Shown here: positions 32,737-35,907 of the stretch, piece after piece
How positions within the stretch are numbered: the stretch's first letter is position 1
How the letters are laid out: each line of letters opens with the position of its first letter
DNA from: Erysipelotrichaceae bacterium
GTDB taxonomy: Bacteria > Bacillota_I > Bacilli_A > Erysipelotrichales > Erysipelotrichaceae
DNA length: 35,907 bases
Direction of reading: 5' to 3'
NCBI GenBank assembly: GCA_013334325.1
Contig: JAAXXT010000025.1
Location: 1 to 35,907, forward strand
Notes under the pieces: generated by a model
Told to the model about the DNA's origin: nothing
Database searches by the model: none
Seen by the model: only the letters and a program-made list of their open reading frames with translations
Program-made: the position numbers and the translations under genes

Positions 32737-34149
32737 ATGAAATCATTCTTCAAGAATTCAGCGATTATATTCGTTGTCCTAGGTTTAGCGACTTTTTTAT
32801 CTTACTTATTTGCATTTTTTGATTTTCAAGAAGCAACAATCATTATTATTTATATGTTGGCTGTTATTTTCATTTCTCAAACAACCTCTACCTATATCTA
32901 TGGATTAGCTGCCTCATTGATCAGTGTCTTGGCGTTTAACTTTTTCTTTACTCATCCACTATATACTTTCAATGTTTCTCAACCTGATTATCTCTTTACA
33001 TTCTTCGTGATGTTCGTAGCGAGTTTTTTATCGAGTTCATTGACCTCTAAACTAAAAAACGAAAAAATAGTCTCTCAAGAAAGAACGAAGCAAGTTCTTC
33101 TAATGGAAGGCATCAATAAACTATTCCAGAATTTCCCTCTTCAAAATGCCCTAAATGCAACTTCCCATCTGATTTCTGAATCAATCGAAGGTAATGTTGA
33201 GATCCAAGTAAAACTGGACCAAGTAGATTTCTATAGTTCTACCAAAGAATACTCCATAAACACACTTGCTAAGAAAACAAAAGCAAACTTAAGTTTTGGT
33301 GAGCAGATTATTGGTCAAATAAAACTTGCGACAAATGAACCTATAAAACAAGAATGGCTTAATAGTATTGCTTCAATCATCAGTCAAAATCTTGAGAAGA
33401 TTGACTTGATAGACAAACAAAACCAAGCAGAGCTGAAAATTAGAGAACAAAAACTTAGAAATAATCTATTAGGTGCGATCTCTCATGATTTAAGAACCCC
33501 ATTGGCGACCATAATAGGTTCTAGTGATACTTTAATCGAGAATGCTTCTAAATTATCTGAAGAAGATAAAACCTTATTATTGAACAATATCAAAGAAGAT
33601 TCTACTTGGTTAATGAATTCCGTAGAAAACATCCTGAGTTTTATGCGCGTTGAAGAAGGTTTTCATTTAAATACACATTTGGAGTCTGTTGAAGAGTTAT
33701 TTGGGGATGTTTTATCTAGAGTGATTTCACATACAGGTACTCGTGTTGAACTAGAATTACCTGATCAACCCATTTACTATCCTATGGACATCCAATTGAT
33801 GGAGAAAGTATTGTTGAACCTAGTAGATAATGCATTAAAATATTCTCCAAAAGATAGTAAGATCATGTTAAGAGCCTATGTTCAAAAAGATGAGTTTGTA
33901 TTTGAGGTATCTGATCAAGGACAAGGAATACCTGACGATGAAAAGAAAAAGATATTTGAACGCTTTTATACCTTTAAGAGTGATACTGCATTCAATCGAA
34001 GAGGTTTAGGTTTAGGTTTAGCCATATGTAAAAGCATAGTAGAAGCACATCATGGGATCATAATAGCGAAAGACAATAAACCAAGTGGAACAATCATTCG
34101 CTGTATCTTCCCATATACAGGAGGTCAATATGAAAATACTGCTCATTGA
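32737..34149 (+). CDS. KdpD-like sensor histidine kinase lacking the N-terminal KdpD/USP domains
   Basis: The 470-residue protein begins directly with the four-helix DUF4118 membrane domain, recognisable by FNFFFTHPLYTFNVSQPDYL and SSSLTSKLK. A coiled linker (110-235) leads to HisKA with phospho-acceptor His250 in GAISHDLRTPLATI and a HATPase domain (NLVDNALKYSP, DQGQGIP, RRGLGLGLAICKSIVEAHHG). Full KdpD is ~900 residues with an ATP-binding KdpD domain and a USP domain at the N-terminus; both are absent here. No ribosome site precedes the ATG. It overlaps the response regulator gene by 20 bp. With RCK genes downstream, K+ or osmotic sensing is likely. Confidence 0.9.
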   Translation: MKSFFKNSAIIFVVLGLATFLSYLFAFFDFQEATIIIIYMLAVIFISQTTSTYIYGLAASLISVLAFNFFFTHPLYTFNVSQPDYLFTFFVMFVASFLSSSLTSKLKNEKIVSQERTKQVLLMEGINKLFQNFPLQNALNATSHLISESIEGNVEIQVKLDQVDFYSSTKEYSINTLAKKTKANLSFGEQIIGQIKLATNEPIKQEWLNSIASIISQNLEKIDLIDKQNQAELKIREQKLRNNLLGAISHDLRTPLATIIGSSDTLIENASKLSEEDKTLLLNNIKEDSTWLMNSVENILSFMRVEEGFHLNTHLESVEELFGDVLSRVISHTGTRVELELPDQPIYYPMDIQLMEKVLLNLVDNALKYSPKDSKIMLRAYVQKDEFVFEVSDQGQGIPDDEKKKIFERFYTFKSDTAFNRRGLGLGLAICKSIVEAHHGIIIAKDNKPSGTIIRCIFPYTGGQYENTAH

Positions 34150-34813
34150 AGATGATGCTTCTTTAAGAAGCTTTATGCGGGTATTACTAAACGCTCAAGG
34201 CTATGAAACCATAGAAGCCTCTAATGGACGTCAAGGTATTACTTTATCTTTATCCTATGCTTTTGATATTATAATCCTTGATCTAGGATTACCAGATATC
34301 GATGGGCTAGAAGTATTAAGTCAAATTAGACCATTTGTTCAATGTTCGATCATCATCGTTAGTGCTAGAGATAAAGAGAATGATAAAATCACAGCCCTTG
34401 ATAGTGGAGCAGATGATTACTTAACGAAACCCTTTAGTGCTCAAGAGCTTTTGGCTCGACTTCGGGTTGGGCTTAGACATCGACCTATTCAAAAACAAGA
34501 AGTAGAAACGCGTATCCAAATCAAAGATCTATGCGTAGATTTTGAGAAGCATAGTTGTATGGTATCTGATCAAGAAATACACTTAACCCCTATAGAATTT
34601 CAAGTACTTGGGATTCTAATGCTTCATCATGGGAAAGTCATGACACATCATAATCTGGTAAAACAAGTATGGGGGGAAGGATCACTTGATTCTGATATTC
34701 AAACCTTACGTGTCACCATGGCTAACCTTAGACGAAAGATTGAACTGAATCCAGCTCAACCAAAATATATCCTGACAGAGATTGGGATAGGATATCGTTT
34801 CATCGAAAATTAA
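34130..34813 (+). CDS. kdpE: KdpE-like response regulator (OmpR family)
   Basis: A 227-residue regulator. The receiver domain has the acidic pair Asp8-Asp9, phospho-acceptor Asp51 (ILDLGLPDIDG) and Lys in YLTKPFS; the C-terminal Trans_reg_C winged helix has LTPIEFQVLGIL, VWGEGSLDSDIQTLRVTMAN and LRRKIE. The ATG at 34130 follows GGAGGT; the upstream ATG at 34085 lies within the kinase gene without a ribosome site. No kdpFABC genes are in view, so the target could be the RCK-controlled K+ transporter just downstream, which is separated by a terminator. Confidence 0.9.
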   Translation: MKILLIEDDASLRSFMRVLLNAQGYETIEASNGRQGITLSLSYAFDIIILDLGLPDIDGLEVLSQIRPFVQCSIIIVSARDKENDKITALDSGADDYLTKPFSAQELLARLRVGLRHRPIQKQEVETRIQIKDLCVDFEKHSCMVSDQEIHLTPIEFQVLGILMLHHGKVMTHHNLVKQVWGEGSLDSDIQTLRVTMANLRRKIELNPAQPKYILTEIGIGYRFIEN

Positions 34814-34850
34814 CTTTATACCATTTTTATAAGCAAGCTCTTATCTTAAC

Positions 34851-34873
34851 ACCGTATTTATACGGTTTTTTTT
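34851..34873 (+). terminator. Terminator after the kdpE-like gene
   Basis: ACCGTA/TACGGT with loop TTTA and eight T. Confidence 0.85.
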
Positions 34874-34896
34874 ATACTTTTCATGAGGTGAAAAGA

Positions 34897-35169
34897 ATGA
34901 ATGAAGAACTTATGAATAGTATCAAGGAATCGATAAAAGCCTATGATTATGAAACAGCTTATGATTATATAGCGAGATTATTTACTCAAGAACCAAACAG
35001 TAGTAAACCGCATTTATATCTAGGCATCATCAGTGAACTTAAAAAAGATAGAGCAGAAGCGATGCGTCATTTTAGAGCGGCACTTGCCTTAGACGGGACT
35101 GATCAAGTCGTATTATACAATCTGTATCGGGTAGGTGATGGTTCTAAGACCCCCATTAGATTTGAGTAG
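34897..35169 (+). CDS. Small TPR-like protein
   Basis: The 90-residue, all-helical protein has two tetratricopeptide-like units: YETAYDYIARLFTQEPNSSK, then PHLYLGIISELKKDRAEAMRHF followed by RAALALDGTD. The A/G/L/Y/P positions of TPR helices are met. A C-terminal tail (VGDGSKTPIRFE) breaks from the repeat. GAGGTG sits seven bases before the ATG; a GTG nine bases earlier would use part of that site. It is eight bases upstream of an RCK protein and probably co-transcribed, so it may be an adaptor for the K+ transport module (inference). Confidence 0.8.
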   Translation: MNEELMNSIKESIKAYDYETAYDYIARLFTQEPNSSKPHLYLGIISELKKDRAEAMRHFRAALALDGTDQVVLYNLYRVGDGSKTPIRFE

Positions 35170-35177
35170 GTAAGGCC

Positions 35178-35825
35178 ATGTATGTCATCGTTGTAGGCTG
35201 TGAAGTTCTTTCAGCTAAATTAGCGAAAGAATTGGCCAACTTAAATCATAATGTTGCTGTTATAGAAAGAGATGAGAAGAAACTAGAGTGTTTAGGTCAA
35301 GGATTCAATGGATTAATCATCAAAGGCATTGAATTTGATCAAGATAATCTTATTGAAGCTGGAATTCATCAAGCTGATGTGGTTCTTGCTTTGACTGATG
35401 ATGATAATCTAAACATAACAGTATCCCTTGTTTCTACCCATATATTTAATGTTAAAAGAGTAATTGCACAAGTCATTGATCCTGAACGTAGGAATATATA
35501 TGAACTATTAGGGATTGAGTCTTTTAGTACGATAAAAATGGGCGTCAATGCTTTATTATCACGTATGGACATTACTAAGGTTGAACAATTGGTCCAAGTA
35601 AGTTCAGGCATAGAAATCACAAGGATACAACTTAAACGTGATCTACCAATCAGTGTTAAGCAAGTGTATGAACAAGCAAATACGATCATTTCAGTCAATA
35701 TCCATAATGGAGTGACCAATTTGGTCAATCAAGACACTGTTTTAGAAAATGGTGACTTAGTCGTATGTAGTCATCATATTCGTGATCGTCAAGCTTTGAT
35801 GGATCTACTCGTGAAGGAGAATTAA
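35178..35825 (+). CDS. RCK (TrkA-N/TrkA-C) regulatory protein with altered glycine motif
   Basis: The 215 residues form a Rossmann RCK_N domain (1-~125) plus a TrkA_C domain (~135-215, ending in LENGDLVVCS). Such proteins gate K+ channels/transporters (Trk, Ktr) on binding nucleotides; TrkA_C domains often bind c-di-AMP in Firmicutes. The usual GxGxxG is G7-C-E9-V-L-S12, so the second and third glycines are replaced, although Glu30 at the end of strand 2 is kept. Nucleotide binding may be altered or lost. A second RCK gene with an intact motif starts two bases after its stop, so the pair may form a hetero-oligomer. Confidence 0.87.
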   Translation: MYVIVVGCEVLSAKLAKELANLNHNVAVIERDEKKLECLGQGFNGLIIKGIEFDQDNLIEAGIHQADVVLALTDDDNLNITVSLVSTHIFNVKRVIAQVIDPERRNIYELLGIESFSTIKMGVNALLSRMDITKVEQLVQVSSGIEITRIQLKRDLPISVKQVYEQANTIISVNIHNGVTNLVNQDTVLENGDLVVCSHHIRDRQALMDLLVKEN

Positions 35826-35827
35826 TT

Positions 35828-35907
35828 ATGAAGGCACTTGTTATTGGAGGAGGAAAAGTAGGGTATTTTCTTGTTAAAACACTTTTGGAACACAACACCA
35901 AAGTTAC
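35828..35907 (+). CDS. Second RCK (TrkA-N) protein, 5' part only
   Basis: The gene runs off the right edge after 26 codons. It reads MKALVIGGGKVGYFLVKTLL, with a canonical GGGKVG nucleotide-binding motif, unlike the upstream RCK protein. AAGGAG lies before the ATG, overlapping the upstream gene's end. A TrkH/KtrB-type transporter is expected just beyond the window (inference). Confidence 0.85.
   Translation, partial: MKALVIGGGKVGYFLVKTLLEHNTKV

Overview
The window is about 36 kb of AT-rich bacterial chromosome. TGA is used as a stop (for example at 14749-14751 and 21548-21550) and tryptophan is TGG, so the standard code applies. Strong AGGAGG-type ribosome sites, glpP, a glycerol kinase of the Gram-positive type, an lmo0937-family peptide, a CcpA cre-like site and two Mn riboswitches point to a low-GC Firmicute or a non-Mycoplasma Tenericute (Acholeplasma/Izemoplasma/Erysipelotrichia-like). 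The exact taxon cannot be read from this stretch. There is no rRNA, tRNA, CRISPR array or prophage.

Layout. (1) 1-7.6 kb: glycerol metabolism. A GlpP-type attenuator precedes a four-gene operon (FAD glycerol-3-phosphate dehydrogenase-like protein, NAD(P)/FAD oxidoreductase, DUF1667 protein, and GlpP itself). Convergent to it lie glpK and a large membrane alpha/beta hydrolase whose leader has a cre-like site and a hairpin resembling the GlpP attenuator. (2) 7.7-10 kb: a membrane-anchored phosphoesterase, an SDR, and two tiny membrane proteins behind a structured ~150-nt leader. (3) 10.1-12.7 kb: a single-chain flavodiiron/rubredoxin/NADH:rubredoxin reductase for O2 or NO removal. (4) 12.7-16 kb: an accessory scar made of an internally deleted IS3-family element, a GT-C glycosyltransferase with a palindrome-overlapped promoter, decayed CDP-deoxysugar genes (rfbF, rfbG, a reductase) and a solo IS end. 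(5) 16-20.7 kb: an FTR1-like permease, riboswitch-controlled mntP, a phosphoesterase, a lipase-like hydrolase and a glycerate kinase. (6) 20.8-25 kb: two overlapping GntR regulators, a RibBA whose RibB half has lost catalytic residues, and an ADP-ribosylglycohydrolase. (7) 25-28 kb: an AHSA1/PhnB-like trio and a cytoplasmic 5'-nucleotidase-like protein. (8) 28-36 kb: a riboswitch-controlled P2-type ATPase, a hydrolase with an elaborate hairpin leader, an SPL-type radical SAM protein, a shortened KdpD-like/KdpE two-component pair, and the start of a two-protein RCK (TrkA-like) K+ module.

How they fit. Glycerol can be phosphorylated (GlpK) and oxidised by the FAD enzyme with its two electron-transfer partners, with GlpP amplifying its own expression. 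Two yybP-ykoY riboswitches place MntP and the P-type ATPase in one Mn2+ efflux response. KdpDE-like proteins and the RCK pair suggest a K+ homeostasis block continuing past the right edge. The parts least explained by known annotation are the two structured leaders (9866-10015 minus, 30880-30977 plus), the possible GlpP control of the membrane hydrolase, and the half-degenerate RibBA.
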